Source of the DNA: Streptococcus sp. | Lineage (GTDB): Bacteria > Bacillota > Bacilli > Lactobacillales > Streptococcaceae | Assembly (NCBI RefSeq): GCF_030825805.1 | Contig: NZ_JAPJPF010000047.1 | Location: 1-15,437, forward strand | Direction: 5' to 3' | DNA: 15,437 nucleotides | Shown: positions 7,636-15,420 of the stretch, piece by piece | How positions within the stretch are numbered: the first letter of the stretch is position 1 | Layout of the letters: every line of letters starts with the position of its first letter | The notes under the pieces: generated by a model | The model's database searches: none | What the model was told of the DNA's origin: nothing | What the model saw: the letters and a program-made list of their open reading frames with translations, nothing else | Position numbers and translations under genes: made by a program

Positions 7636-8752
7636 GTAATTCTCCTAAAATTTTGTGAATAGTTGTTATAAAAGTATCGACTTCAGCAGTCGTATTGAAT
7701 TCGGATAAACTAATGCGAATAGATTCCTTCATGCGAGGTGAATCTTCGCCATAATAAGCTGCAAGGACATGACTTGGCTGAACAGTCCCCGCAGTACAAG
7801 CAGAGCCAGTTGAGACTGAAATTCCCGCCATATCTAAACGAAGCAGTAAGATATCATTGCTGATACCGGGGAAGCCGATGTTTAAGACATGAGGAAGTTT
7901 GGAGTCTGTGCTATTCAGATAGAAATCTAAATCTTCTAGGCCTGTTAGGATACGTTCAGATAAGCTCTGAATGTACTGATAATTTGCGTCTAGCTGATCA
8001 GTTGCTTCTTTGAGGGCTTGAGCCATTCCAGCAATTGAAATCAAGTTCTCTGTACTAGCTCGACGCTTGTCTTCTTGGTCACCCCCGTGTAAGAGATTGA
8101 AAAAGTCAGGCTTTCTAGCATAGAGGATGCCGACGCCTTTAGGCCCATGAAATTTATGAGCGGATGCGGTTAAAAAGTCAATTCCCAGCTCTTCAGGGGC
8201 TACAGCAAGTTTACCAACGGCTTGAACGGCATCGACATGAAAAGCAGCAGGATGGTCTTTTAAAAGGTCAGAAATGTCCTTGATGGGTAAGAGATCGCCT
8301 GTTTCGTTGTTGGCATACATGGTGGATACTAAAATAGTATCGGGACGAAGTGCAGCTCGAATATCTTCAGGTCGAATTTTTTGATCGACCGGTTGAATGA
8401 TGGTTACTTCAAATCCATATTCTTGAACCAGGTACTCAATCGGTTCTAGAACGGCATGGTGCTCAATAGCCGTGGTAATAATATGCTTCCCTTGCTGTCT
8501 ATGTTTGAGACAGTAGCCCTTTATAACAGTGTTATTGCTTTCGGTCCCGCCAGATGTGAAGATAATCTGTTGACTAGAGGTCTTTAAACAAGTTGCAACG
8601 CATTCCCTAGCGTCTCTAAGAATCTTTTTCGCTTGGCGACCGTGGGAGTGGAGACTAGAGGGATTTCCGAAACTGGTTTCCATCGTTTCTGTCATCACCT
8701 TGATTACTCCTGGGCTTAGGGGAGTGGTTGCCGCATTGTCAAAATAAATCAC
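7625..8752 (-). CDS. Cysteine desulfurase (NifS/IscS type)
   Basis: A 375-residue class V aminotransferase-fold enzyme that takes sulfur from cysteine as a persulfide for Fe-S clusters or tRNA thiolation, leaving alanine. YFDNAATTPL opens the protein. His99 (IEHH) stacks on the PLP ring, Lys200 in SAHKFHGPKG forms the Schiff base, and Cys319 in STGSACTAG carries the persulfide. The start is GTG at 8752, giving VIYFDN, with AAGGTG overlapping the prs2 stop upstream. This is the NifS/IscS-like group (GSAC loop) rather than SufS. No iscU or sufU scaffold gene is adjacent, so a dedicated role such as tRNA thiolation is possible; the exact subfamily cannot be fixed. Confidence 0.92.
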   Translation of the reverse strand: MIYFDNAATTPLSPGVIKVMTETMETSFGNPSSLHSHGRQAKKILRDARECVATCLKTSSQQIIFTSGGTESNNTVIKGYCLKHRQQGKHIITTAIEHHAVLEPIEYLVQEYGFEVTIIQPVDQKIRPEDIRAALRPDTILVSTMYANNETGDLLPIKDISDLLKDHPAAFHVDAVQAVGKLAVAPEELGIDFLTASAHKFHGPKGVGILYARKPDFFNLLHGGDQEDKRRASTENLISIAGMAQALKEATDQLDANYQYIQSLSERILTGLEDLDFYLNSTDSKLPHVLNIGFPGISNDILLLRLDMAGISVSTGSACTAGTVQPSHVLAAYYGEDSPRMKESIRISLSEFNTTAEVDTFITTIHKILGELHGI

Positions 8753-8761
8753 GACATCACC

Positions 8762-9718
8762 TTATTTCTTGTGGTATGCAAAGAGTGGACTAACTGGTTT
8801 ACGCTCTTGGATACGTACAAGGGCATCTCCAATCAATTCGCTTGCAGTAATGTATTTTACATTTTGGGGTTTTTGCTCTTTGGTTGCTACAGAGTCTGTA
8901 ACTAAAATTTCTTTAATCGGTGCTTGGTCTAGTAATTCCGCAGCTCCCTTAACGAAAAGTCCGTGACTAGAAACAGCATAAATCTCAGTAGCGCCGTCGC
9001 GTTGGACAATTTTTGCAGCCTCAGAGAAGGTTTTTCCTGTATTCAAAATATCATCGATTAGGATTGCTTTTTTACCTTTAACATCCCCGATGATGTAGCC
9101 CTCGTCACGGCTGGAATCGTCTTGGGCGTAATCGATGATAGCAATTGGAGCATCTAGATATTCTGCAAGATTGCGGGCGCGTTTCACTCCAGAATTTTTA
9201 GGGCTGACAACCACTACATCTGAACCGGTTAAACCTTGTTTGATATAGTGATCAGCAAATAGAGGAATCGTGAACAAGTTGTCTACTGGGATATCGAAGA
9301 AGCCTTGTACTTGAACCGCATGAAGATCAAGGGTTACAACACGGTCTACCCCTGCCTTGACAAGCATGTTGGCAACCAATTTTGCTGTAATTGGTTCGCG
9401 AGGAGCAGCAGTGCGGTCTTGACGAGCATACCCAAAGTATGGAAGGACCACGTTAACGGTATGGGCACTTGCTCGTTGGCAAGCATCTACCATGATTAAC
9501 AATTCCATCAAGTGATTGTTAACAGGGTAGCTAGTAGATTGGATGATGTAAATATCATATCCACGCACACTTTCTTCGATATTAATTTGGATTTCACCAT
9601 CTGAGAATTGACGTGAAGAAAGCTTTCCGAGTGGGATGCCAGCAACTTCTGAAATTTTTTGTGCAATTTCTTGGTTGGAGTTGAGTGCGAAGAGCTTCAT
9701 ATTGTTTTTTTCTGACAT
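8762..9718 (-). CDS. prs2: Ribose-phosphate pyrophosphokinase paralogue Prs2
   Basis: The 318-residue class I PRPP synthetase homologue would make PRPP from ribose 5-phosphate and ATP for nucleotide, histidine and NAD synthesis. Seen are FSDGE (38-42), YARQDR (97-102), the His133 region [14 protein letters not shown] (131-144), and a PRPP-binding DDILNTGKT (222-230). Two sites are unusual. The stretch normally written PDHGG reads PKNSG (173-177). The flexible catalytic loop, with KRR in the standard enzyme, reads YAQ (197-199). This fits the second streptococcal paralogue, Prs2. The ATG at 9718 is used because AGGA lies 8 nt before it; the in-frame ATG at 9733 falls on the ribosome site. It lies 62 bp behind the CYTH gene. 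Confidence 0.9.
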   Translation of the reverse strand: MSEKNNMKLFALNSNQEIAQKISEVAGIPLGKLSSRQFSDGEIQINIEESVRGYDIYIIQSTSYPVNNHLMELLIMVDACQRASAHTVNVVLPYFGYARQDRTAAPREPITAKLVANMLVKAGVDRVVTLDLHAVQVQGFFDIPVDNLFTIPLFADHYIKQGLTGSDVVVVSPKNSGVKRARNLAEYLDAPIAIIDYAQDDSSRDEGYIIGDVKGKKAILIDDILNTGKTFSEAAKIVQRDGATEIYAVSSHGLFVKGAAELLDQAPIKEILVTDSVATKEQKPQNVKYITASELIGDALVRIQERKPVSPLFAYHKK

Positions 9719-9755
9719 GTGTTTGATCCTCATTTAGATATTTTTGTCTAGACTT

Positions 9756-9764
9756 ATTTTAGCA
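9756..9764 (-). promoter_or_regulatory. Possible internal promoter of prs2
   Basis: On the minus strand TGCTAAAAT forms an extended -10 (TGn plus TAAAAT) 38 bp ahead of the prs2 ATG. The -35 at 17 bp (CTGAAA) is weak. prs2 may be transcribed both from here and by read-through from the CYTH gene, as no terminator lies between them. Confidence 0.45.
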
Positions 9765-9780
9765 AAAAAATTCAGTAATT

Positions 9781-10347
9781 TCAGCTATTTAGCAAACTTT
9801 GAGCCAATCTTGCTACTTTACTTTTTGCTGGCTTGTATTCAATTTGTTTTTCCTTGAGAAATTCGTGAAAATAAGTTTCATCTGAGGCGTCATCTACCTC
9901 CATCTCCAACTCATAGTCCTCGATAGAGTTATAGCGACTACGGTCAAAAGCTAATAATCCTTTAGGGATTCTTTTCTCCCGTCTCTCTGTTTCTAGACTT
10001 CCCCAGACATCTAAGGAAGTTAGAGGAATGTCTAAATCAGTGAGAAAGCTGGCAATCTCACCTTGAGGGAGTTTCTTCTTGGAGAGAAAGGCTTCTACTT
10101 GTTCAAAAGTAAGGGCTTGATTGTATTCAAAATGTCCCGCATCTTGCGGTACTTTAAGGGTTAGCTCAGCTCGATCAGCTAAGGTACGAATTCGCAAGGC
10201 CATCCGATGATTCCGGATAGCTTGGTCGGGCGTGTCAATATAGTGATTGGTTTGTCGGATAGGAGGTTGGTCCTTGAAAAAGTCTTCTAGAGAATGGTAC
10301 TCTTCTTTGGTTAGTAAGGTTTTAAATTCAATTTCTAAATGATTCAT
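9781..10347 (-). CDS. CYTH domain protein (triphosphate tunnel enzyme)
   Basis: A 188-residue protein of the CYTH/triphosphate tunnel metalloenzyme superfamily, which hydrolyses or binds triphosphates. The N-terminal ExExK signature is Glu5, Glu7 and Lys9 (LEIEFK). Further charged tunnel strands follow, including MALRIR, ELTLK and the acidic YELEMEVDD. A basic C-terminal segment (KPAKSKVARL) completes the fold. The homologue in Bacillus (YjbK) also sits beside the RelQ-type synthetase YjbM. The ATG at 10347 has AAAGGA 7 nt before it; the in-frame ATG at 10374 has no such site. Inorganic triphosphatase activity is the likely function; a link to nucleotide signalling is inferred from position. 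Confidence 0.87.
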   Translation of the reverse strand: MNHLEIEFKTLLTKEEYHSLEDFFKDQPPIRQTNHYIDTPDQAIRNHRMALRIRTLADRAELTLKVPQDAGHFEYNQALTFEQVEAFLSKKKLPQGEIASFLTDLDIPLTSLDVWGSLETERREKRIPKGLLAFDRSRYNSIEDYELEMEVDDASDETYFHEFLKEKQIEYKPAKSKVARLAQSLLNS

Positions 10348-10382
10348 AGCTACGTCCTTTTCTTTCGTTTGCAAGCTCTTTA

Positions 10383-10391
10383 TGATATAAT
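10383..10391 (+). promoter_or_regulatory. relQ operon promoter (extended -10)
   Basis: TGATATAAT gives TGn plus a consensus TATAAT at 10386-10391, with no clear -35. The start is predicted near 10398, and the leader of about 45 nt carries AAGGTG five bases before the relQ ATG. It overlaps the CYTH promoter pointing the other way. Confidence 0.7.
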
Positions 10392-10404
10392 AATAGATGT
10401 GTTT

Positions 10405-10433
10405 ATTTTATACAAAAAACTTTGAGATGACAA
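10405..10433 (-). promoter_or_regulatory. CYTH gene promoter
   Basis: On the minus strand the -35 is TTGTCA (10428-10433), the spacer is 17 bp, and the -10 is TAAAAT (10405-10410). The start is predicted near 10398, the same spot as for relQ. The -35 overlaps the relQ ribosome site. Confidence 0.7.
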
Positions 10434-10442
10434 GGTGATTCA

Positions 10443-11114
10443 ATGGCGATTGATTGGGAAAATTTTTTAGATCCCTATATCCAAGCAGTTGGGGAGTTGA
10501 AGATTAAACTTCGTGGGATAAGAAAGCAGTATCGCAAACAACAAAAGCATTCCCCAATCGAGTTTGTGACCGGTCGTGTGAAGCCGATTGAGAGTATTCT
10601 CGAAAAGATGGAACGCAGAAGTATATCTGAAGAGAACCTGGCTCAAGATATGCAAGATATTGCTGGTCTGAGGATCATGGTTCAATTTGTAGATGACGTA
10701 GACGAAGTCCTAGAAGTCTTGCGGAAGCGTCAGGATATGCGCGTGGTTCAAGAACGAGACTATATTCGTCACAAGAAATCAAGTGGGTATCGAAGCTATC
10801 ATGTAGTGGTAGAGTATCCAGTAGATACCATTAATGGCTATGAAACGATTTTGGCAGAGATTCAGATTCGTACTTTGTCTATGAATTTCTGGGCCACCAT
10901 TGAACACTCATTAAATTACAAATATAAAGGAGATTTTCCGGACGAGATTAAGAAGCGTCTTGAAGTCACCGCGAATTTGGCTTATCAACTCGATGAGGAA
11001 ATGGGTGCCATTCGTGATGCCATTCAGGAGGCGCAAGCTCTTTTTGATCCAATGCATCGTAAATTAAACGATGGCGTCGGAAATAGTGATGATACAGATG
11101 AGGACTACAGGTAA
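10443..11114 (+). CDS. relQ: Small alarmone synthetase RelQ
   Basis: This 223-residue GTP pyrophosphokinase transfers pyrophosphate from ATP to GTP or GDP, giving (p)ppGpp. It has only the synthetase domain, without the hydrolase, TGS or ACT domains of long Rel proteins. Seen are [11 protein letters not shown] (42-52), Asp72 in QDIAGLRI, the substrate loop SSGYRSYH (113-120), and Glu139 in EIQIRT, followed by [13 protein letters not shown]. The C-terminal helix region is used for tetramer formation in RelQ. Gene order with nadK and a pseudouridine synthase behind it matches Bacillus yjbM-yjbN-yjbO and distinguishes it from RelP. The stop lies 17 bases inside nadK, so the two are translationally coupled. 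Confidence 0.95.
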   Translation: MAIDWENFLDPYIQAVGELKIKLRGIRKQYRKQQKHSPIEFVTGRVKPIESILEKMERRSISEENLAQDMQDIAGLRIMVQFVDDVDEVLEVLRKRQDMRVVQERDYIRHKKSSGYRSYHVVVEYPVDTINGYETILAEIQIRTLSMNFWATIEHSLNYKYKGDFPDEIKKRLEVTANLAYQLDEEMGAIRDAIQEAQALFDPMHRKLNDGVGNSDDTDEDYR

Positions 11115-11916
11115 AAAGGTTTCGATTATTCGGAATCGAAAACGCCAGAGCGAAGAGGTTTTTCAACAACTTCGTTATAAATTAAAAAAGAATAATTTTA
11201 TCTTAACTGAGAAGCATCCGGATATCGTGATCTCTATCGGTGGGGATGGTATGTTGCTCTCGGCTTTTCATAAGTACGAGAGTCAATTAGATCGGGTTCG
11301 TTTTGTTGGAGTGCATACGGGTCATCTTGGATTTTATACGGACTATTTAGATGATGAGATTGACAAGTTGGTAGAAAATCTCAAGTTCGATACAGGTGCC
11401 AAGGTATCTTACCCAATCCTTAATGTCAAAGTGACCTTTGATAATGGGGATACGAAGATTATGCGAGCTCTTAACGAAGCGACAATCAAACGCAGCGATC
11501 GAACCATGGTGGCTGATTTAACCATCAATGGCGTTCATTTTGAGCGATTCAGAGGGGATGGCATTACGGTTTCGACCCCTACAGGTAGCACAGCTTATAA
11601 CAAATCTTTGGGAGGAGCTGTTCTTCACCCGACGATCGAAGCGCTTCAGATTGCTGAAATCGCTAGTCTGAATAATCGTGTCTATCGAACTTTGGGGTCA
11701 TCGATTATTGTTCCCAAAAAAGATAAGATTGAAATCACTCCTAGCCGGCCAGGTTTTCACATTCTCTCTGTTGATAATTCAACCTATTCCTATCGAAATA
11801 TCGCCCATATCGAGTACCAGATTGATAACCACAAGATCAATTTCGTAGCGAGCCCAAGCCATACCAGTTTCTGGAATCGGGTCAAGGATGCCTTTATCGG
11901 AGATATTGACGAATGA
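11098..11916 (+). CDS. nadK: NAD kinase
   Basis: The 272-residue enzyme phosphorylates NAD to NADP, supplying NADPH-dependent biosynthesis and redox defence in the cytosol. The signature GGDG is at 48-51 with Asp50 as the catalytic base. The NE of ALNEATI and the motif [10 protein letters not shown] with SLGGAVLHP follow, all typical of the family. The ATG at 11098 overlaps the end of relQ by 17 bases and gives the usual streptococcal length; in-frame ATGs at 11071 and 11089 are possible but less likely, and none has a strong ribosome site. The stop overlaps the next ATG (ATGA). The start is the least certain point. Confidence 0.95.
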   Translation: MRTTGKKVSIIRNRKRQSEEVFQQLRYKLKKNNFILTEKHPDIVISIGGDGMLLSAFHKYESQLDRVRFVGVHTGHLGFYTDYLDDEIDKLVENLKFDTGAKVSYPILNVKVTFDNGDTKIMRALNEATIKRSDRTMVADLTINGVHFERFRGDGITVSTPTGSTAYNKSLGGAVLHPTIEALQIAEIASLNNRVYRTLGSSIIVPKKDKIEITPSRPGFHILSVDNSTYSYRNIAHIEYQIDNHKINFVASPSHTSFWNRVKDAFIGDIDE

Positions 11917-12803
11917 GGTTCGAGTTTATTGCAGATGAACATGTCAAGGTTAAAACCTTTCTGAAGAAACATCAGGTTTCAAAAGGCTTATTGGCCAAGA
12001 TCAAGTTTTCTGGAGGCCAGATTTTAGTCAATGGCGTTGAACAAAATGCCATTTATCTTCTGGATATCGGAGATAAGGTAACGATTGATATTCCCTCTGA
12101 GGAAGGTTATGAAGCTTTGGAGGCCATTGATCGTGATTTGGAAATCTTGTACGAAGACGATCATTTCTTGGTTATCAACAAACCAGCAGGAGTGGCATCC
12201 ATTCCTAGCTCCCTTCATTCCAACACCATTGCGAACTTTGTCAAGGGTTACTATGTTCGCAATCAGTATGAAAATCAGCTCGTTCATATTGTCACCCGTT
12301 TAGACAAGGATACCAGTGGGATCATGCTTTTTGCCAAACATGGCTATGCCCATGCTCGCTTGGATAAGCAACTTCAGGCTAAGACGATTCAAAAACGTTA
12401 CTTTGCATTGGTAAAGGGCAAGGGTAAGTTGGAAAGCAAGGGGGATATCATAGCCCCCATTGCGCGTGATGAAGACTCCATTATTACCCGAAAGGTAGCA
12501 AAAGGTGGCAAGTATGCTCATACCAGCTACCAAGTTGTCCAGTCTTTTGGTGATATTCATCTGGTGGATATCCAGTTGCATACAGGCCGGACCCATCAGA
12601 TTCGCGTTCATTTTTCTCATATTGGTTTTCCACTTTTGGGAGATGATCTCTATGGAGGTTCGTTAGAAGATGGGATTCTTCGACAAGCCTTGCATTGCCA
12701 TTCCTTGGCTTTTTATCATCCTTTTTTGGAAGAGGAGCTCCGAATTGAAAGCTCTCTGCCAGATGATTTTAGCCGAGTCTTAAAACAGTTATCAAATATT
12801 TAA
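11913..12803 (+). CDS. RluA/RluD family pseudouridine synthase
   Basis: A 296-residue RNA pseudouridine synthase. The N terminus (about 1-60) looks like an S4 RNA-binding domain ([19 protein letters not shown], then ILVNG). The catalytic domain begins near [16 protein letters not shown] (78-93), has the catalytic Asp131 in TRLDKDTSG, and contains the late motif [11 protein letters not shown]. These place it in the RluA/C/D group; the target is most likely a 23S rRNA or tRNA uridine, but cannot be read from sequence. Its ATG overlaps the nadK stop (ATGA), so it is translationally coupled, and it corresponds in position to Bacillus yjbO. pta follows 21 bases later. Confidence 0.93.
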   Translation: MRFEFIADEHVKVKTFLKKHQVSKGLLAKIKFSGGQILVNGVEQNAIYLLDIGDKVTIDIPSEEGYEALEAIDRDLEILYEDDHFLVINKPAGVASIPSSLHSNTIANFVKGYYVRNQYENQLVHIVTRLDKDTSGIMLFAKHGYAHARLDKQLQAKTIQKRYFALVKGKGKLESKGDIIAPIARDEDSIITRKVAKGGKYAHTSYQVVQSFGDIHLVDIQLHTGRTHQIRVHFSHIGFPLLGDDLYGGSLEDGILRQALHCHSLAFYHPFLEEELRIESSLPDDFSRVLKQLSNI

Positions 12804-12824
12804 TTTTTTTCAAAGGAGAAACTC

Positions 12825-13799
12825 ATGGAAGTTTTTGAAAGCCTCAAAACCAACCTCGTTGGTAAGAATGCTCGTATTGTGTTACCAGAAGGGGAAGAGC
12901 CTCGTATTCTGCAAGCAGCAAAACGGATTGTAAAAGAAACAGACGTTACACCTGTCTTGCTTGGTAATCCAGATAAGATTCGTATTTACCTTGAAATTGA
13001 AGGAGTTTTGGAAGGATACGAAGTTATCGACCCGCATTCTTACGCAGGCTTTGATGAGATGGTAGCTTCCTTGGTAGAACGTCGGAAGGGTAAAATGACA
13101 GAAGAAGAAGCACGTCAAATTTTGCAAGACGATGTCAACTACTTTGGTGTTATGTTGGTACATCTGGGAATCGTTGATGGTATGGTTTCAGGTGCGATTC
13201 ACTCAACAGCTGCAACTGTTCGTCCAGCCCTTCAAATTATCAAAACTCGTCCAAATGTCAAACGCACTTCAGGTGCCTTCCTCATGGTTCGTGGTTCTGA
13301 ACGTTACTTGTTTGGAGACTGTGCGATTAACATCAATCCAGATGCTGAAGGTTTGGCTGAAATTGCCATCAACTCTGCTATCACAGCCAAGATGTTTGGC
13401 ATCGATCCGAAAATCGCCATGTTGAGCTATTCAACCAAAGGTTCTGGTTTCGGTGAAAGTGTTGATAAAGTTGTGGAAGCAACAAAAATCGCTCATGAAC
13501 TTCGTCCAGACCTTGAAATTGATGGGGAATTGCAATTTGACGCTGCCTTTGTACCAGAAACAGCAGCATTGAAAGCTCCAGGAAGCAAGGTGGCAGGACA
13601 AGCTAATGTCTTTATCTTCCCAGGTATTGAGGCTGGTAACATTGGGTACAAGATGGCAGAACGTCTCGGTGGCTTTGCTGCAGTAGGACCAGTTTTGCAA
13701 GGGTTGAACAAACCAGTTAACGACCTTTCTCGCGGATGTAATGCAGATGACGTTTACAAATTGACCTTGATCACAGCAGCTCAAGCTGTGGAACAATAA
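12825..13799 (+). CDS. pta: Phosphate acetyltransferase
   Basis: The 324-residue enzyme interconverts acetyl-CoA and phosphate with acetyl phosphate and CoA; with acetate kinase this gives ATP and acetate, and acetyl phosphate may also act as a phosphodonor. Its length is that of the short, single-domain Pta of Gram-positive bacteria, without the DRTGG regulatory part of the enterobacterial enzyme. Typical motifs include MLSYSTKGSG, DGELQFDAA, FIFPGIEAGNIGYK and NDLSRGC. A good AGGAG ribosome site precedes the ATG. No promoter or cre site is evident in the 21 bases behind the pseudouridine synthase gene, so it is probably the last gene of the relQ operon. Confidence 0.97.
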   Translation: MEVFESLKTNLVGKNARIVLPEGEEPRILQAAKRIVKETDVTPVLLGNPDKIRIYLEIEGVLEGYEVIDPHSYAGFDEMVASLVERRKGKMTEEEARQILQDDVNYFGVMLVHLGIVDGMVSGAIHSTAATVRPALQIIKTRPNVKRTSGAFLMVRGSERYLFGDCAININPDAEGLAEIAINSAITAKMFGIDPKIAMLSYSTKGSGFGESVDKVVEATKIAHELRPDLEIDGELQFDAAFVPETAALKAPGSKVAGQANVFIFPGIEAGNIGYKMAERLGGFAAVGPVLQGLNKPVNDLSRGCNADDVYKLTLITAAQAVEQ

Positions 13800-13808
13800 G
13801 AATGATTG

Positions 13809-13837
13809 AAAGGCTTAGGGATTTCCTAGGCCTTTTT
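13809..13837 (+). terminator. Terminator of the relQ-pta operon
   Basis: AAAGGC (13809-13814) pairs with GCCTTT (13830-13835). The stem continues through a G-T pair and TAGG/CCTA to a 5-nt loop and is followed by T residues. It starts about ten bases after the pta stop. Confidence 0.88.
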
Positions 13838-13875
13838 ATGGTAGAGTCAGAATCTCTAAAGTAGAAGTCATTCTA

Positions 13876-13884
13876 TGGTATACT
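13876..13884 (+). promoter_or_regulatory. mutY promoter (extended -10)
   Basis: TGGTATACT gives TGn plus TATACT at 13879-13884, without a good -35. The start would fall near 13891, right at the first mutY ATG codons, so the transcript would have little or no leader. Confidence 0.55.
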
Positions 13885-13893
13885 AGGAATATG

Positions 13894-15045
13894 ATGGATT
13901 TAAAAGATTACGGGATTATCATGTGGGAGGAGGAAAAAATTGCCTCTTTCCGAGAAAAGTTATTAGCCTGGTATGATGCCAATAAACGGGATCTCCCCTG
14001 GAGACGGACGCAGGATCCTTATAAAATATGGATTTCAGAGATTATGCTCCAGCAGACACGTGTCGATACGGTTATTCCTTATTATGAGCGTTTTTTGGAT
14101 TGGTTTCCGACCATTGCGGATTTAGCTCAAGCCCCTGAAGAAAAGCTCTTAAAAGCTTGGGAGGGCTTGGGCTATTACTCGAGGGTCCGCAACATGCAGA
14201 AAGCTGCCCAGCAAATCATGGAGGACCATGGGGGTGTTTTCCCATCAAGCTATGAGGCTATCTCTAAACTCAAGGGAATTGGACCTTATACAGCTGGTGC
14301 CATTGCCAGTATTGCTTTTGGCTTGCCAGAGCCAGCAGTGGATGGCAATGTCATGCGGGTTTTAGCTCGTTTGTTTGAGGTTGACTACGATATCGGAGTT
14401 CCGACTAATCGTAAGATTTTTCAAGCCATGATGGAAGTCTTGATCGATCCAGAGCGTCCGGGTGATTTCAATCAGGCTTTGATGGATCTGGGCTCAGATA
14501 TTGAATCACCAGTCAATCCACGGCCCGAAGAGAGTCCTGTAAAAGAGTTTAGCGCGGCCTATCAGCATGGGACCATGGATCGCTATCCCATCAAGGCTCC
14601 AAAGAAGAAACCAGTACCCGTTTATTTAACAGCCTTTATTATAAAGGATAGTCAAGAGCGCTACCTGCTGGAAAAAAATGAGCGAGAGGGACTCTTGTCA
14701 GGCTTCTGGCATTTTCCCTTGATTGAAGTGGATAGTCTATCTGAGAACCTGGGCCAATTGTCTCTACTGGATGAGAAGGAACAAGCAGAGAGCAATCTAG
14801 AGATTCTCTCCTTTGAACAGGACTATGACTTAGTCATTGATTGGCAAGAGAGAACTTATCCCATGGTCCAGCATGTCTTTTCGCACCGCAAGTGGCAGGT
14901 TCAACTTCGGTACGGATTGGTAAAAGAAGGAGAACAAGCAACCAGTGAATCAACTATTTGGTTAAAACCGGAAGAATTTTCGGCCTTTCCTTTTGCCAAA
15001 CCCCAGCAGAAGATTTGGACGACTTTTACAGAAAATGAAAAATAG
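13894..15045 (+). CDS. mutY: Adenine DNA glycosylase MutY, without Fe-S cysteines
   Basis: The 383-residue glycosylase removes adenine mispaired with 8-oxoguanine. Numbering from 13894, the catalytic residues are Glu49 (SEIMLQQT) and Asp150 (VDGNV). A helix-hairpin-helix LKGIGPYTAG is at 126-135. The C-terminal NUDIX-like domain (about 242-380) has the FSH loop (329-331) that reads 8-oxoguanine, so this is MutY and not endonuclease III. The cluster motif normally Cys-x6-Cys-x2-Cys-x5-Cys has correct spacing, but the four positions are Glu204, Pro211, Ser214 and Ser220. Sequence around it is intact, so this is loss by substitution, as I recall in other streptococci. AGGA lies 5 nt before 13894; ATGs at 13891 and 13921 are alternatives. 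Confidence 0.95.
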   Translation: MDLKDYGIIMWEEEKIASFREKLLAWYDANKRDLPWRRTQDPYKIWISEIMLQQTRVDTVIPYYERFLDWFPTIADLAQAPEEKLLKAWEGLGYYSRVRNMQKAAQQIMEDHGGVFPSSYEAISKLKGIGPYTAGAIASIAFGLPEPAVDGNVMRVLARLFEVDYDIGVPTNRKIFQAMMEVLIDPERPGDFNQALMDLGSDIESPVNPRPEESPVKEFSAAYQHGTMDRYPIKAPKKKPVPVYLTAFIIKDSQERYLLEKNEREGLLSGFWHFPLIEVDSLSENLGQLSLLDEKEQAESNLEILSFEQDYDLVIDWQERTYPMVQHVFSHRKWQVQLRYGLVKEGEQATSESTIWLKPEEFSAFPFAKPQQKIWTTFTENEK

Positions 15046-15074
15046 CTAGAGAATAATCTCTAGCTATTTTTTTT
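15038..15074. terminator. Shared two-way terminator of mutY and the thioredoxin-like gene
   Basis: A 15-bp perfect stem (15038-15052 with 15057-15071) with an ATAA loop has A residues on one side and eight T on the other, so it works in both directions. The mutY stop codon lies inside one arm and the stop of the convergent gene at the far T-run. Confidence 0.92.
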
Positions 15075-15420
15075 ATAGATGAGCGAATGCTTTGATTTCT
15101 TCTTCTGACATGGATGAGTCGCAGCGAACGGTAACTTCACCGGCTTCGACATGTAAAAATCCAGGAACAGTTGGAATGCCATAGGTAGAGCGGAAGACTT
15201 GCAAAGCATCCAGTTGACTTGGTTCTTCACTATTAATGAAGTAGATATGAGCTTTAGTTTCGGCTACTACAGTTGCTAATTTAGCAGCGAACTTTCGGCA
15301 ATATGGGCAAGTCTTGCGTCCAATAAAGAAGGTTGCTGTTTCTTTTTGGTCGATGGCTTCTTGCGCACGCGCAACAGTGGTTACTTCAAGATCTTTAATA
15401 TCTTCTAAAAATTGTTCCAT
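15073..15420 (-). CDS. Thioredoxin-like protein (Bta type)
   Basis: A 115-residue thioredoxin-fold protein. The redox pair is Cys38 and Cys41 in TCPYC, and the cis-proline expected in the fold is Pro86 in IPTVP. There is no signal peptide or membrane segment, so it should act in the cytosol. CPYC is the glutaredoxin-type dipeptide, while the overall length and flanking sequence resemble streptococcal proteins annotated as bacteriocin transport accessory protein; no bacteriocin or transporter gene is visible nearby, so that name should not be taken as function. GAGGT lies 6 nt before the ATG. The promoter is beyond the window end. Confidence 0.88.
   Translation of the reverse strand: MEQFLEDIKDLEVTTVARAQEAIDQKETATFFIGRKTCPYCRKFAAKLATVVAETKAHIYFINSEEPSQLDALQVFRSTYGIPTVPGFLHVEAGEVTVRCDSSMSEEEIKAFAHL

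Noticed and set aside
13894..15045. Reading mutY as an endonuclease III because of its HhH-GPD domain
   Set aside because: The C-terminal NUDIX-like domain with the FSH loop and the MutY-type catalytic residues identify it as MutY.
15073..15420. A bacteriocin locus suggested by the Bta-like protein
   Set aside because: No double-glycine peptide, ABC transporter or immunity gene is present; the protein alone shows only a thioredoxin fold.
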